A stretch of DNA of 64,000 nucleotides from Cognatazoarcus halotolerans (GCF_009800965.1 NZ_WUAF01000003.1:62001-126000); one strand, 5' to 3'; shown: positions 25,975 to 36,823, counted from the stretch's first letter. Numbers and translations: made by a program. Notes: generated by a model not told the origin, from the sequence alone.

Positions 25975-27432
25975 ATGTCACGTATCGAGTGGAGCGATTA
26001 CGCCTGTTCGGGTTTGTATGATGAGCTGCTGACGGAGGGCGGCGTGCCCCGGGAGGCGGCGCTGGAATTGTGCAGGTACCTGGCGAGCCTGTCCGCGCAG
26101 GAGGTGGCGGAACTCAAGAGCGCGGCAGAGGTGGCGATCCAGGTCATGGGGATCACCTTCACGGTCTATTCCGACGGAAACATGATCGACCGGGCGTGGC
26201 CCTTCGATATCGTTCCGCGGATCATTCCACTTGCCGAGTGGCAACGTGTCGAAGCCGGCCTCAAGCAGCGCGTTCATGCCCTCAACCTCTTCATCGACGA
26301 TCTCTACCACGATCAGCGCATCATCAAGGATGGCGTTTTTCCCGCCGAACTGCTCGAGCAATCGGTGAATTTCCGTCCGCAATGTGTTGGCGTCAGTCCG
26401 CCTCACGGCATCTGGGCGCACATCTGCGGATCTGATCTGGTGCGGGACAAGGACGGCACCATCTACGTCCTCGAGGATAATCTGCGCATTCCCTCGGGCG
26501 TCTCCTACATGCTCGAGAACCGCAACGTCATGAAGCGCGTGATGCCCGAGATGTTCGAAACCGGCCGCATCATGCCGGTCGACGACTATCCCGCCCAGCT
26601 TTACGACATGCTCGCCGCGATGTCGCCGCGACCAGGCGACGTGCCGTCCATCGCGATCATGACGCCGGGTATCTACAATTCAGCTTATTTCGAGCACGCA
26701 TATCTCGCCCAGCAGATGGGCGTCGATCTGGTGGAAGGTTCGGATCTCATCGTCGGCACCGACGATTGCGTCTACATGCGCACCATCGATGGCCTCAAGC
26801 GGGTGGATGTGATCTATCGACGGGTGGATGACCTGTTCATCGACCCCGAGGCATTCAATCCCGAATCAATGCTGGGCGTGCGCGGACTGATGCGAGCCTG
26901 GCGTGCCGGCAATGTTGCGCTGTGCAATGCACCGGGTGCCGGCGTTGCCGACGACAAGGTGGTGTATGCCTTCGTCCCCAAGATCATCAAGTACTACCTC
27001 GGGGAAGAGGCGATCGTCCCCAATGTGCCGAGTTACCTGTGCATGTATGACGAGGACCGGCGCTATGTGCTCGACAACCTCGACAAGCTGGTCGTCAAGC
27101 CGGCGAACGAATCGGGCGGTTACGGCATGCTGGTGGGGCCGCATTCGACTGCGGGACAGCGAGCCGAGTTCGCCGACCGCATCAAGGCCGATCCGCGCAA
27201 CTACATGGCCCAGCCGACGCTCATGCTGTCGGCGGCACCAACGCTGTGTGCGGAAGGCATCGAGCCGCGACACGTCGACCTGCGGCCCTTCATCCTGTCC
27301 TCGGGCAGCGACACTTACGTGACGACCGGCGGGCTCACGCGGGTGGCCCTGGTGAAGGGGTCGCTGGTGGTGAATTCATCGCAGGGTGGCGGCAGCAAGG
27401 ACACCTGGATCGTGGATACGGAGGGAGCCTGA
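25975..27432 (+). CDS. Circularly permuted ATP-grasp protein (DUF404/DUF407)
   Basis: A 485-residue member of the circularly permuted ATP-grasp type 2 family. Landmarks: DRAWPFDIVPRIIPLAEW, NLFIDDLYHDQRIIKDGVFP, YVLEDNLRIPSGVSYMLEN, and KPANESGGYGMLVGP, which carries the nucleotide-binding lysine. Comparative genomics (the amidoligase/ATP-grasp work of Aravind and colleagues) predicts peptide-bond-forming modification, but the reaction is unproven to my knowledge. It is followed after two bases by the alpha-E gene, its usual partner. The transglutaminase-like gene often found with the pair is absent here. Confidence 0.9.
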   Translation: MSRIEWSDYACSGLYDELLTEGGVPREAALELCRYLASLSAQEVAELKSAAEVAIQVMGITFTVYSDGNMIDRAWPFDIVPRIIPLAEWQRVEAGLKQRVHALNLFIDDLYHDQRIIKDGVFPAELLEQSVNFRPQCVGVSPPHGIWAHICGSDLVRDKDGTIYVLEDNLRIPSGVSYMLENRNVMKRVMPEMFETGRIMPVDDYPAQLYDMLAAMSPRPGDVPSIAIMTPGIYNSAYFEHAYLAQQMGVDLVEGSDLIVGTDDCVYMRTIDGLKRVDVIYRRVDDLFIDPEAFNPESMLGVRGLMRAWRAGNVALCNAPGAGVADDKVVYAFVPKIIKYYLGEEAIVPNVPSYLCMYDEDRRYVLDNLDKLVVKPANESGGYGMLVGPHSTAGQRAEFADRIKADPRNYMAQPTLMLSAAPTLCAEGIEPRHVDLRPFILSSGSDTYVTTGGLTRVALVKGSLVVNSSQGGGSKDTWIVDTEGA

Positions 27433-27434
27433 CC

Positions 27435-28397
27435 ATGTTGTCCCGAGTCGCTGAAAACCTGTACTGGCTGGGCCGCTACCTGGAGCGGGCAGAGGATACT
27501 GCCCGCCTGATCCAGGTAAGTCGCCATGTGATGCTGGATTTTCCGGGCGCGGCCGTGATGGGCTGGTCCTCGTTGATCAACATCACGGGCAGCCATGAAC
27601 TGTTCGACGAGCATTACGGCAAGCGGGACGAAGCCAGCGTGCTGGCCTTCCTGTGCGCCGATCGCCGTTATGGCGGATCGATCGTCTCCGCACTTGCCGC
27701 GGCGCGCGAAAACCTGCGTACCACGCGCGAAGTCATGCCCCGCGAAGTCTGGGAGGAAATCAACCAGCTCTACCATTCGGTAACCGAACAGGTCAGCCGG
27801 GGCATCGCGATGCGGCGCATGGATGGCTTCCTGAAAAGCGTGATCCGCGGCTGCCAGACCGTCACCGGCATGATCATCGGTACCTTGAGTCACACACCGG
27901 CGCGCACTTTCATCGGCATCGGTTGCTATCTCGAGCGCGCCGACATGACGACCCGCACCCTTGACGTCCGTTCCGCGAATCTGCTGCCGCGCACGCCGGG
28001 TGATCTCACCCCGTTCGAGAATCTGCAGTGGATGGGTGTGCTCAAATCGCTCTCGGCCTACCAGATGTACCGTCAGCAGATGCGCCACCGAGTGCGTGGG
28101 CCCGATGTGGTGGCCTTCATCCTCAAGGACCATCTGTTCCCTCGCTCGATCAATCGTTGCCTCATGGATCTGCATCGCAACATGTACAGCCTGCCGCGCA
28201 ATGGCGAGGCTTGCGCCGTGGTGACCGCGCTGCAGAATCGCCTGGAGTCGGTGGACGCCGGCTGGCTGGCCGGTTCCGCGGATGATCTGCACCGTTTTGT
28301 CGACGACCTGCAGGTGGGTATCGGCGAGATTCACGACGTCATCAAGTCGACCTGGTTTGCCGGTGTCGACGAGCCGGCACCCGTCATCTCGACCTGA
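27435..28397 (+). CDS. Alpha-E domain protein (DUF403)
   Basis: A 320-residue, mostly helical protein beginning MLSRVAENLYWLGRYLERAE, the signature of the alpha-E family. Further conserved segments are EVWEEINQLYHSVTEQV, FIGIGCYLERADMTTRTLD, LLKSL-like packing around WMGVLKSLSAYQMYRQ and FLILKD-like VVAFILKDHLFPRSI. ATG at 27435 lies two bases beyond the stop of the ATP-grasp gene, so the two form one operon. It is predicted to act with that ligase; its biochemical role is unknown. Confidence 0.9.
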   Translation: MLSRVAENLYWLGRYLERAEDTARLIQVSRHVMLDFPGAAVMGWSSLINITGSHELFDEHYGKRDEASVLAFLCADRRYGGSIVSALAAARENLRTTREVMPREVWEEINQLYHSVTEQVSRGIAMRRMDGFLKSVIRGCQTVTGMIIGTLSHTPARTFIGIGCYLERADMTTRTLDVRSANLLPRTPGDLTPFENLQWMGVLKSLSAYQMYRQQMRHRVRGPDVVAFILKDHLFPRSINRCLMDLHRNMYSLPRNGEACAVVTALQNRLESVDAGWLAGSADDLHRFVDDLQVGIGEIHDVIKSTWFAGVDEPAPVIST

Positions 28398-28705
28398 TTC
28401 CTTCACGTGATGGGCGAAGGTGCGGTGGATTCCCCGTCCGTCGTTCCTCCAAGCTGGCGGCCGTCGACGGAGCGGCGCTCGGGTCGAGGACGGCTGCGGC
28501 CGTGATTCGACCGGCTGGCGGCCGCCATGCTCGCCAGCGTCGTCGGGTCCAGCGGCGCCAGTTCAAGTTTTCGGTCCGGCTGTCGATACAGGCTGTCATC
28601 GAATCTCTGGCATCTTGCCAAAATCATGGACCCTCGAATCGAGGTTGCGTCGGCGCGTGAAGATGCGCAGCGTGGCGCCTGCCGGCAGGCGTGCGCCGGT
28701 GGACA
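28398..28705. other. Intergenic stretch before the hybrid kinase
   Basis: About 308 bases with no credible gene, recognised promoter or repeat on either strand. Small frames here lack ribosome sites and family resemblance. It probably holds the promoter of the hybrid kinase gene. Confidence 0.4.
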
Positions 28706-31700
28706 ATGGGCGGCCCGGCAATGGAAGGCATGAAAGGCCCCTCTCCAGCGCTGCGGATCTGTCTCGTATATTCGTTGTTCGCGTGCCTGTGGATACTGTT
28801 TTCGGACCGGCTGCTGAACGCGACGGTCCACGACCCGGAGCGTGTCGCCATGCTTGCCACGCTCAAGGGGTGGCTGTTCGTGGCGGTCACCAGCGTGCTC
28901 CTGTGGGTACTCATGAGGCGTTACGGCGGGCAGCTGGCCGTGCGCGAGCAGCAGGCCCGCTTGCTGCTCGGCCAGGCAGGCGAAGCAATCTGTGTGGTCG
29001 AGCGCGACGGTCGCAGGTTGTTGCGAGCGAATCCCGCACTGGCCGTCCTGCTGCAGCGCTCGCCCGAGGCGCTCCAGAACGATGACATCTCGGCGTGCTT
29101 CGCCGAATCCGACCGGCAGTCCTTTCAGGAATATCTGACGACGCTGCCCGGCGGACGGTCCGATACGCGCAACTGGCGGCTGTTGCGTGCCGACGGCGTG
29201 GTACTGCAGGTCGACCTGCTGGCTCAGCGCCTCGACGATGGGTGCTATCTGCTGATGGGGCGCGATGTAAGTGCGACGCGCGCCGCCCAGGACGCGCTCG
29301 AGGCCGAGCGCGCCCGCTTACGGATTCTGATCCGCAGTATTCCGGACATGATCTGGCTGAAGGATGACGGCGGCGTCTATCTTGCGTGCAATCAGGCGTT
29401 CGAGCATTTTTTCGGGGTGTCCGAGACGGACTTGATCGGCCGTACCGACTACGATCTCGTGGATGCCGGGCTGGCTGAGCATTTTCGACGAAAGGATCGC
29501 GAGACGCTGGGGCGCGGCAGCCCGGGAACATATGAGGAATGGATAGGTTCGGCGGGGGGCGAACGCAGCTTGCTCGAGACCACCAAGACCCCCATGTACG
29601 ATCAGGGCGGCCTGCTCGTCGGAGTTCTCGGCGTCGCCCGCGACATTACCCGGATGCGCCGCAACGAGACCCTGTTGGCCGACGAGATTTCGAGTCGTTC
29701 GCTGCTCCTCGAGCAGCTCGAGGACGGCGTGGTGGTGCTCGACACGGATGGCGGGGTGGTGGAACTCAACGAGGGGTTTGCGCGTCTGCTTGGGTACAGC
29801 CGTGGCGAGGCCGCAGTGCTTCACGTGTGGGATTGGGAATGCAGCTGGTCGCGGGAAGACGTGCTTCATGCCCTGCGTGACGAATCTCGCGGGAACACCG
29901 TCTTCGAGACCCGGATGCGCCGTCGAGACGGCGCGTTGCGCGACGTGGAAGTGCGCAGCTCTCGTCTGTACCGCGAAGGCGGAAGGGTATGGTTGTGCCT
30001 GTGCCACGACATTACCGAGCGAAAGGATGCGGAGCGGGCCTTGCAGGCCAGCGAAGCACGAAACCGTTCCGTATTGTCCGCCCTGTCGGAAGGAATCCTC
30101 GTCTTTGACCCGGCAGGCCGTGTCATCAGCGCCAACCACGCGGCCACGGCCGAGGCGTTCTGTGGCAGCGCGGCCGGTGCGGGCGGATCGCTTCAGGAAT
30201 GGCAGGTGTTCGGTGAAGACGGTCGGCCGATCGCGGTCGCCGATCTGCCCGTGACGGTGACCTTGCGCGAGGGCACACCGCAGCGCGACGTGTTGCTCGG
30301 CCACAAGCGCCGAGACGGAGCCACCGTCTGGCATATCGTCAATTCGGAGCCGATTTTCGATCCTGAGACCGGAAATCTGGGCGCCGCGGTGGTGTCCTTC
30401 TTCGATGTCACCGATCGGCGGGCGGCGGAAGAAACCGTGCGGACGCTCTCGCTCGTGGTCGAGCAGAGCCCCGGCGCCATCGGGATTACCGACCTGACCG
30501 GGCGTTTCGAATATGTCAATGAGGCGATGGTGCGCTCGACCGGACACAGCCGGGACGAACTGCTCGGCCGTCATGTTGAATTCCTGGCCGGCACGGGGGC
30601 GGAGCTGGGCGCCTACCGGGCGATGTCCGCGACCGTGAAATCGGGTGCCAGCTGGAGCGGTGAACTGATCTGTCGCAACCGCAGCGGCGGACGCATCGTC
30701 GGCCTTGCCCTGGTGGCGCCGGTACGGCGAGCGGACGGCAATGTCAGCAACTATTTCATGATCATGCAGGACGTTACCGCCGCCAAGGCAGTCGAGGCCG
30801 AGCTCGAGCGGCATCGACGCGATCTCGAAGCGCTGGTGAATGCCCGTACCGGCGAGCTGGCCGCGAGCAACCGGGCGCTCGAGGGCCGGGTGAAGGAAGT
30901 GGCGGAGCTCAATGCGCGGCTGATGGCCTGGACAGAAGAGCTCAGGCAGGCACGGGATGCCGCCGACGTGGCAAGCCGTGCCAAGAGTGCGTTTCTCGCC
31001 AATACGAGCCACGAGATCCGCACCCCGATGAACGCGATCCTCGGCCTTGCACATCTGATGCGGCGTGGGGAAATGAATTCCCAACAGATCGAGCGACTCG
31101 ACAAGCTCACCGTTGCGGCTACGCACCTGCTGAGCATCATTGACGACGTGCTGGATCTGTCAAAGATCGAAGCAGGCAAGCTGACGCTCGAATGCCTGCC
31201 GTTCACACTTGCTGAGCTATTCGGCACGGTTACCGGCCTGCTCGGCGGCAAGGCGAGCGAAAAGGGCTTGCGGATCGATACCCGGATTGGTCCGGGGCTC
31301 GATGGCAGCCTGCTTGGCGACCGTCAACGGCTCACCCAGGTGTTGCTCAACTATCTCGGTAATGCGATCAAGTTCACCGAGCGTGGCGAAATCGTGCTGT
31401 CCGCGGAGCGGCTACCGGAGGAAGGGGGGGCTCGTATGTCCGCTTCGCGGTAGCGGACACCGGCATCGGTATCGCGCCGGAAGTGATGGCCCGAATCTTC
31501 AAACCCTTTGAACAGGCGGATTCTTCGACCACGCGCAGCTACGGCGGGACCGGCCTGGGCCTGACGATCAGCAAGCGCCTTGCCGAGATGATGGGTGGCG
31601 AGGCCGGTGGCAGCAGCACGCCGGGTAAAGGCAGCACGTTCTGGTTCACCGCGAAGCTCGAACCCGCCCCCGTGTCGCTGCGTCGGCCGACGCCACTCGA

Positions 31701-32526
31701 ATCGGCCGAGCGGCCGGCGCGGGCGCGGCGCGATTGCCGTCTGCTGGTGGTGGAAGATCACCCGGTGAACCAGGAGGTCGCGGTGGCGATCCTTGCCGAC
31801 GCGGGTTACCGCGTCGATGTCGCAGGAAATGGCCGGGAGGCGGTCGAGAAGGTCAGCGGCGCGCACTACGACCTGATTCTCATGGACATGCAGATGCCCG
31901 AGATGGACGGTCTTGAGGCGACCCGCGCGATCCGCGCACTTCCCGGGCGCGATCGGCTGCCGATCGTTGCCATGACGGCAAACGCGTTTGCCGAGGATCG
32001 TGACAATTGTCTCGCTGCCGGAATGAACGATCACATCGCCAAGCCGGTCGATCCCGCGCTGCTTGAATCCACCGTTGCTTACTGGCTCGGTACGACGCAG
32101 CCGGCGAAACCGGTGACGATCGCCCCCGATGCGGCCGTCACGGGCGAGGAAGACGATCTGGAGGGGCGGCTGCGGCGCTGTGGCCTGATGGACGTTGATC
32201 GAGGCATGCGCCTGATGCGCAACCGCCCCGCACGCTATGCCGCGATGCTGCGATTGTTTTCCGAGGAGTACGTGACCCATCCGCAAAAGTTGCGAGCAAG
32301 GCTTGCCGCGGGTGATCTGCGGGAGGCCGAGCGGCTTGCGCATTCACTCAAGGGCTCGGCCGCAACCATTGGCGCAGACCAGTTGGCTGCCGCAGCGGCC
32401 AATCTGGAGAGCGCGCTGCGCAACGCGGCGCCGGCCGGCCGGATCGAAACCTTGATGGAGGAGCTCGAGCGCAACAGCGAGGCACTTCACGCACCGCTCG
32501 CGAGCGCACTAAATATGCAAATTTGA
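28706..32526 (+). pseudogene. Hybrid sensor histidine kinase (5xPAS-HisKA-HATPase-REC-Hpt), interrupted by a frameshift
   Basis: One kinase split between two frames. The first part runs to a TAG at 31451-31453: a membrane-anchored N-terminus with two hydrophobic segments (LRICLVYSLFACLWILFSD and LFVAVTSVLLWVLM), five PAS domains (about residues 80-700), a coiled coil, HisKA with SHEIRTPMNAILGLAH, and the start of HATPase (N-box [15 protein letters not shown]). The second part continues another frame from about 31433 to 32526: the rest of HATPase ([31 protein letters not shown]), a receiver domain ([13 protein letters not shown]) and an Hpt domain ([13 protein letters not shown]). The break is in a run of seven G at 31424-31430. 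One more G, or a -1 ribosomal slip, restores the frame. The true start is uncertain (28691, 28706, 28721 or 28730). Confidence 0.82.
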
Positions 32527-32627
32527 TGTTAAGTTAGCGCTGCGCGAATCGTTAACAGCGCTATCGGATAGAGATCAAAAAATCGTGTTGTCAGCGCCTT
32601 TTGTCGGGCGTGTGCAGGAGTGCAAAC

Positions 32628-34892
32628 ATGTCGTCCCAATTGTCGGGTGCAGGCGACGAATACGTCGGATTCCTGCCCGAGGAGCCGAATGCCGGCGTAT
32701 CGGCAGGGCCTGCATGGCGTGTGCTGGCAGTCGATGACGACGAGTTGTTCCAGCGAGCGACGGCGCTCGCGCTTCGCGATTTCACGATCTTCGACCGCCC
32801 GGTCGAGTTGCTTCAGGCGGGAAGTCTTGCAGAGGCGGCACGCGTGCTGGCCCGCGAGCGGGATATCGCGGTGATTCTTGCCGACGTCGTCATGGAGACC
32901 GACGATGCCGGCTTGCGACTGGTCAAGGGCGTGCGTGAAATGCTCGGTTTTGCGGAGACGCGAATCGTCCTGCTCACCGGTCAGCCCGGTTTTGCACCGA
33001 TCGAAAACGTGATGGTGGACTATGACATTTCGGACTACTGTCTGAAGAGCGATCTTGCCCACCGTGGGATCAAGAACGTGCTCGTGGCAGCGGTGCGTGG
33101 GTATCGCGACCTATGTACCCTGAGTGCCGCGCGGCGCGGCCTGCAATTGATCCTCGAATCCAGCAATCGCCTCTCCTGCGCGCGCGGCATCGGCGAACTC
33201 GCCCACGGCATGCTGGTGGAGATCGCAGGCCTGCTCAGGATTTCGCCGGAAGGGATCGTCTGTGCCGGTGCCGCGGACGAGCGCTCGAATCGAACCGGTG
33301 CCTTGGCCGGCGAGCGTGAGCCGATCGTGATCGGGGCCGCGGGTTCGCAGGCTGACTGGATCGACCGTCCGCTGTCGCACATTGGCGAGGCATCCATTCG
33401 CGATCTGATCATGCAGGCCTTTCGCGCGCATGCGTCGATCGAGCGAAGCGATGCGCAGGTCATCTACTTCCCCGCCCAGCAGGCGCTTGCCGAATATGTG
33501 GTCTATGTCCAGACGCCCCGCTCGCTCGCGCGTGACGAGATCGAGTTGCTGAGGGTCTTCATGGCCAATGTCTCCAAGGGCTTCGGCAACCTGGCGCTGA
33601 TCGGCCGGCTTGACCGGCTCGCCTTCGAGGATGAACTGCTCGGCATTCCCAATCGCAGTGCCGCGATCCGCGAGATTGAACGCCTGCGCATCAGTGCGCT
33701 GGGGCGCGGGGCGCGTCTGGTGCTTATCGACCTGGACAACTTCGGGGGCCTCAATGATGCGTTCGGGGTCAGCGTCGGAAACGAACTCCTCAAGGCGGTA
33801 CGGGGGCCACTGCAGCAGGCGTTCCCACCCCCGGTATTTCTTGCTCGCTTGAGTGCCGACCTTTTCGCCGTGGTCGGCGATGCGGAAGCGGTCACCATGG
33901 AGCGCGCACTGGAGGCGCTGTCCCAGCCGTTCAGGCTCGGCGGGACAACGCTTCGCGTAAGTGCCTGCGCGACACAGATCGATCTCGACGCCACCGATGG
34001 CGACGGCGCGGAGTTGCTGCGCGCCGCGCGCAGCGGCCTGAGGGCGGCCAAACGCCGGGGTACCGGCGTAGCCCTCGCGTACGATCCCGCGTTCGAGCAG
34101 ATGGCCGCCAAGCGCTTCGAGCGGGCGTCCGAACTTGCAGGGGCGATCGCCGCCGGGGAATTGCGCCTGGTGTTCCAGCCACAGGTGGCGCTTGCGACGG
34201 GGCGGCTGGCCGGTGCCGAGGCCCTGTTGCGCTGGTCGCGGTGCGGGCGCGAGATTTCACCCGCGGAATTCATCCCGATCGCCGAAGAATCCTCGCTGAT
34301 TCATGCCATCGGCGAGTTCGTTGTGCGCGAGGCCTGCCGCGGCCTGTGTGCACTCGCCGAGGCCGGCGTCGATCTTCCCGTGCTTGGTGTCAATATCTCG
34401 GCGCGACAGTTCGAGATACCGGGCCTCGTGGACGATATTCAGGCGATCTGCCGCGAACATGGCGTGGCTCCGGGCAGCCTCGGCATCGAGGTCACTGAAA
34501 CCGCGGTCATGGGGTCCTTCGACCGCGTGGCGAGTGCCCTTCAGCAGTACCGCGATGGCGGCGGCAAGGTGGCGATTGATGATTTCGGCACCGGGATGTC
34601 ATCGCTCGAATATTTGCTCAGACTGCCGATGGACCACCTGAAGATCGATCGTGCCTTTGTTTCCGGTCTCGAGAGCGACGAGCGCAGCAGGCAGATTGCC
34701 CGGCTGATCATCGAATTCGGTCGGCGTCTCGGCGCATCGCTGATCGCCGAAGGCGTGGAGACTCAGGCCCAGGCGGAGTGGCTGCGCGGGCAGGGCTGTC
34801 ATATTGCGCAGGGATGGCATTTCGGCAGACCGATGGGGCTCGACGCGTTCATTGCGTATGCGCGAACGGCAGGGCGGAGTCCGGGCACCTAG
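32628..34892 (+). CDS. Response regulator with DUF3369, degenerate GGDEF and EAL domains
   Basis: A 754-residue c-di-GMP signalling protein. ATG at 32628 has an AGGAG site. Order: receiver domain (about 23-150; acids in LAVDDDELF, phospho-Asp in VILADVVMETDDAG), DUF3369 (about 170-330), a GGDEF fold whose active loop reads LSADLFAVVG, so cyclase activity is lost, and an EAL domain (about 500-750). EAL catalytic residues are present: GAEALLRW, NISARQFE, GIEVTETAV, AIDDFGTGMSSLEYLLRL, LKIDRAFV and AEGVETQAQAEWL. It is therefore probably a phosphodiesterase. It lies between two histidine kinase genes, the likely phosphodonors. Confidence 0.92.
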   Translation: MSSQLSGAGDEYVGFLPEEPNAGVSAGPAWRVLAVDDDELFQRATALALRDFTIFDRPVELLQAGSLAEAARVLARERDIAVILADVVMETDDAGLRLVKGVREMLGFAETRIVLLTGQPGFAPIENVMVDYDISDYCLKSDLAHRGIKNVLVAAVRGYRDLCTLSAARRGLQLILESSNRLSCARGIGELAHGMLVEIAGLLRISPEGIVCAGAADERSNRTGALAGEREPIVIGAAGSQADWIDRPLSHIGEASIRDLIMQAFRAHASIERSDAQVIYFPAQQALAEYVVYVQTPRSLARDEIELLRVFMANVSKGFGNLALIGRLDRLAFEDELLGIPNRSAAIREIERLRISALGRGARLVLIDLDNFGGLNDAFGVSVGNELLKAVRGPLQQAFPPPVFLARLSADLFAVVGDAEAVTMERALEALSQPFRLGGTTLRVSACATQIDLDATDGDGAELLRAARSGLRAAKRRGTGVALAYDPAFEQMAAKRFERASELAGAIAAGELRLVFQPQVALATGRLAGAEALLRWSRCGREISPAEFIPIAEESSLIHAIGEFVVREACRGLCALAEAGVDLPVLGVNISARQFEIPGLVDDIQAICREHGVAPGSLGIEVTETAVMGSFDRVASALQQYRDGGGKVAIDDFGTGMSSLEYLLRLPMDHLKIDRAFVSGLESDERSRQIARLIIEFGRRLGASLIAEGVETQAQAEWLRGQGCHIAQGWHFGRPMGLDAFIAYARTAGRSPGT

Positions 34893-34894
34893 CC

Positions 34895-36823
34895 ATGGTG
34901 GCGCCCGAAAAGGGGGGGCGAAACGGCGGCTTCCGGCGCCACGCGAAAAGGGCGTTGCTCTACCTGCTGCCCTGGTGGATTCTGGTGCCGGTGATTGCGG
35001 TCCTGCTGCACGGTGCCCGTGTCGATGCCGAACTGACGCCGATCCGCGAAGCAGAGGCGATCAAGGTGCGCGGGGCCATGCGTGGTCTGCACCGGACTGT
35101 CGATCAGCTCAGTCATGACATCCGCCTCCTGTCACGTGTCGTACACGACCTCGGTCCCGACCCCGGCGCCGTTGGCTGGCGTGACGCGGTGGCGGGTTTC
35201 ATGGTGCAGTTTCTCGGAACCTTCCCGGATTACTCGCAGGCACGTTTTCTCGACAACGCATGCCGCGAGATCGTGCGCGTCGACCGTAAGGGGGCGGAAC
35301 TTGTCCGCACGCCGCCCGAGGCTCTGCAGGACAAATCCGGTCGCGACTATTGTGTCGCCGGCCAGGCGCTGAAGACCGGCCAGGCCTATGTTTCGCGGCT
35401 CGATGCGAACATCGAGCATGGGCGCGTGGTGTTTCCCATCGAGCCGACGCTCAGGATCATCGCGCGTGTCTCGGGTGATGCAATGGGACCCGGCGGGATG
35501 GTGATCCTGAACCTGGATGCAACGTCCTTGCTGGCGCGATTTCGCCTCACCGATCGGCAGACCCTGAGCTTGTTGGACGACGCCGGCTACTGGCTTCACT
35601 CGCCGGATGCGGCCGACGAAATGGCGTTTGCCCGGGGAGATTCCGCACGCCGCATGCCTGTTCGTCATCCGCACGAGTGGCAGCGGATTGTTTCCGGGGG
35701 CGAAGACACCGCCCAGTTCGAACTGTCATCAGGGCTGTGGACATCCCTGGTGTTCGTTGCACGCGAGGGCGAGAAATCGTTGATCTCCCCCACACTGTAC
35801 GTGGTCGGTTTCATTCCCGAGGCCAGGCTGGAAGCGATTCGTGTACGCTCCGCCCAGACCTTCTGGCTGCTGGGTGGCTCGGTGATCATGGTCGTTACGG
35901 TGCTCACCCTCGCGCTTGCCCGCGCGCGTTTCCGCATGTCGGGCATGGTCGATGATCTGGCGCGTCAGGACGTCGAGTTGGCCGAGGCGGGCGATCTGCT
36001 CAAGGCCTCCCGGGACGAACTGGTCCGCAGCGAGCGGCTCTCCTCGCTCGGTCTCATGGTGGCCGGTGTGGCGCACGAGCTGAATACGCCGATTGGCGCA
36101 GCGATGATGGCTGGCGGTGTGCTCAAGGAGCAGCTCGATGCTTTCCGCCAGGCCTGCGCAGCGGGCCTGCGTCGCTCGGATCTGGCGCAATTCGATGGTG
36201 ATCATGCCGAGGCGCTTTCCCTTCTTGAGGCGAATCTGCAGCGTGCAGCCCATCTCATCAAGCTCTTCAAGCAGGTCGCCACCGAGCGTGCCTCGGTGTC
36301 GCGGGAACGCTTCGACCTCGCGCAGCTGGTCGACGACGTGGTGACCTTGATGGGCGGGGCGCTGAAACGCACGCCGCATTCGGTCGAATGTGCGATCGAG
36401 CCCGGCCTCCAGATCGACGGTTATCCGGGTCCGCTCGGCCAGATCGTCCAGAATCTGGTGCAGAACGCAGTGATGCATGCCTTCCCGCAGGGCCGCGTCG
36501 GCCATATCGAGATCGGCGCGCGGCGCGATGGTTCGTGGATAAGGCTATGGGTGCGTGATGATGGCTGCGGGATTCCGCGCGAGGACGCCGAACGGGTCTG
36601 GGATCCCTTCTACACCACAGGACGAAACCGTGGCGGAACCGGACTGGGGTTGCATATCTGCCACAAGCTGGCGGTCGATGTGCTGGGCGGGTGCATCGAT
36701 ATCGCGACCAGCGGCGAGAGTAGCGGGACGACTTTCGAGGTCCGGTTTCCATGCGTGGCACCGGGGCCGGACGCAGAATCCGGGAACTCCACACCAGGCG
36801 GCGGCGCGCTGTCGAGTGGCTGA
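34895..36823 (+). CDS. Membrane sensor histidine kinase
   Basis: A 642-residue kinase starting at ATG 34895, two bases after the preceding stop, so co-transcribed with the EAL regulator. Membrane segments at about residues 20-40 (ALLYLLPWWILVPVIAVLL) and 330-350 enclose a periplasmic sensing domain of about 290 residues. The C-terminal half holds the phospho-acceptor helix GLMVAGVAHELNTPIGAAMM and a HATPase domain with NLVQNAVMHAF, DDGCGIP, and GGTGLGLHICHKLAVDVLGG. No receiver domain is attached, so it probably phosphorylates the neighbouring response regulator. Confidence 0.9.
   Translation: MVAPEKGGRNGGFRRHAKRALLYLLPWWILVPVIAVLLHGARVDAELTPIREAEAIKVRGAMRGLHRTVDQLSHDIRLLSRVVHDLGPDPGAVGWRDAVAGFMVQFLGTFPDYSQARFLDNACREIVRVDRKGAELVRTPPEALQDKSGRDYCVAGQALKTGQAYVSRLDANIEHGRVVFPIEPTLRIIARVSGDAMGPGGMVILNLDATSLLARFRLTDRQTLSLLDDAGYWLHSPDAADEMAFARGDSARRMPVRHPHEWQRIVSGGEDTAQFELSSGLWTSLVFVAREGEKSLISPTLYVVGFIPEARLEAIRVRSAQTFWLLGGSVIMVVTVLTLALARARFRMSGMVDDLARQDVELAEAGDLLKASRDELVRSERLSSLGLMVAGVAHELNTPIGAAMMAGGVLKEQLDAFRQACAAGLRRSDLAQFDGDHAEALSLLEANLQRAAHLIKLFKQVATERASVSRERFDLAQLVDDVVTLMGGALKRTPHSVECAIEPGLQIDGYPGPLGQIVQNLVQNAVMHAFPQGRVGHIEIGARRDGSWIRLWVRDDGCGIPREDAERVWDPFYTTGRNRGGTGLGLHICHKLAVDVLGGCIDIATSGESSGTTFEVRFPCVAPGPDAESGNSTPGGGALSSG

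Noticed and set aside
29318-31126. A 602-codon frame antisense to the hybrid kinase
   Set aside because: It lies opposite conserved PAS and HisKA coding sequence and its translation has no recognisable motif.
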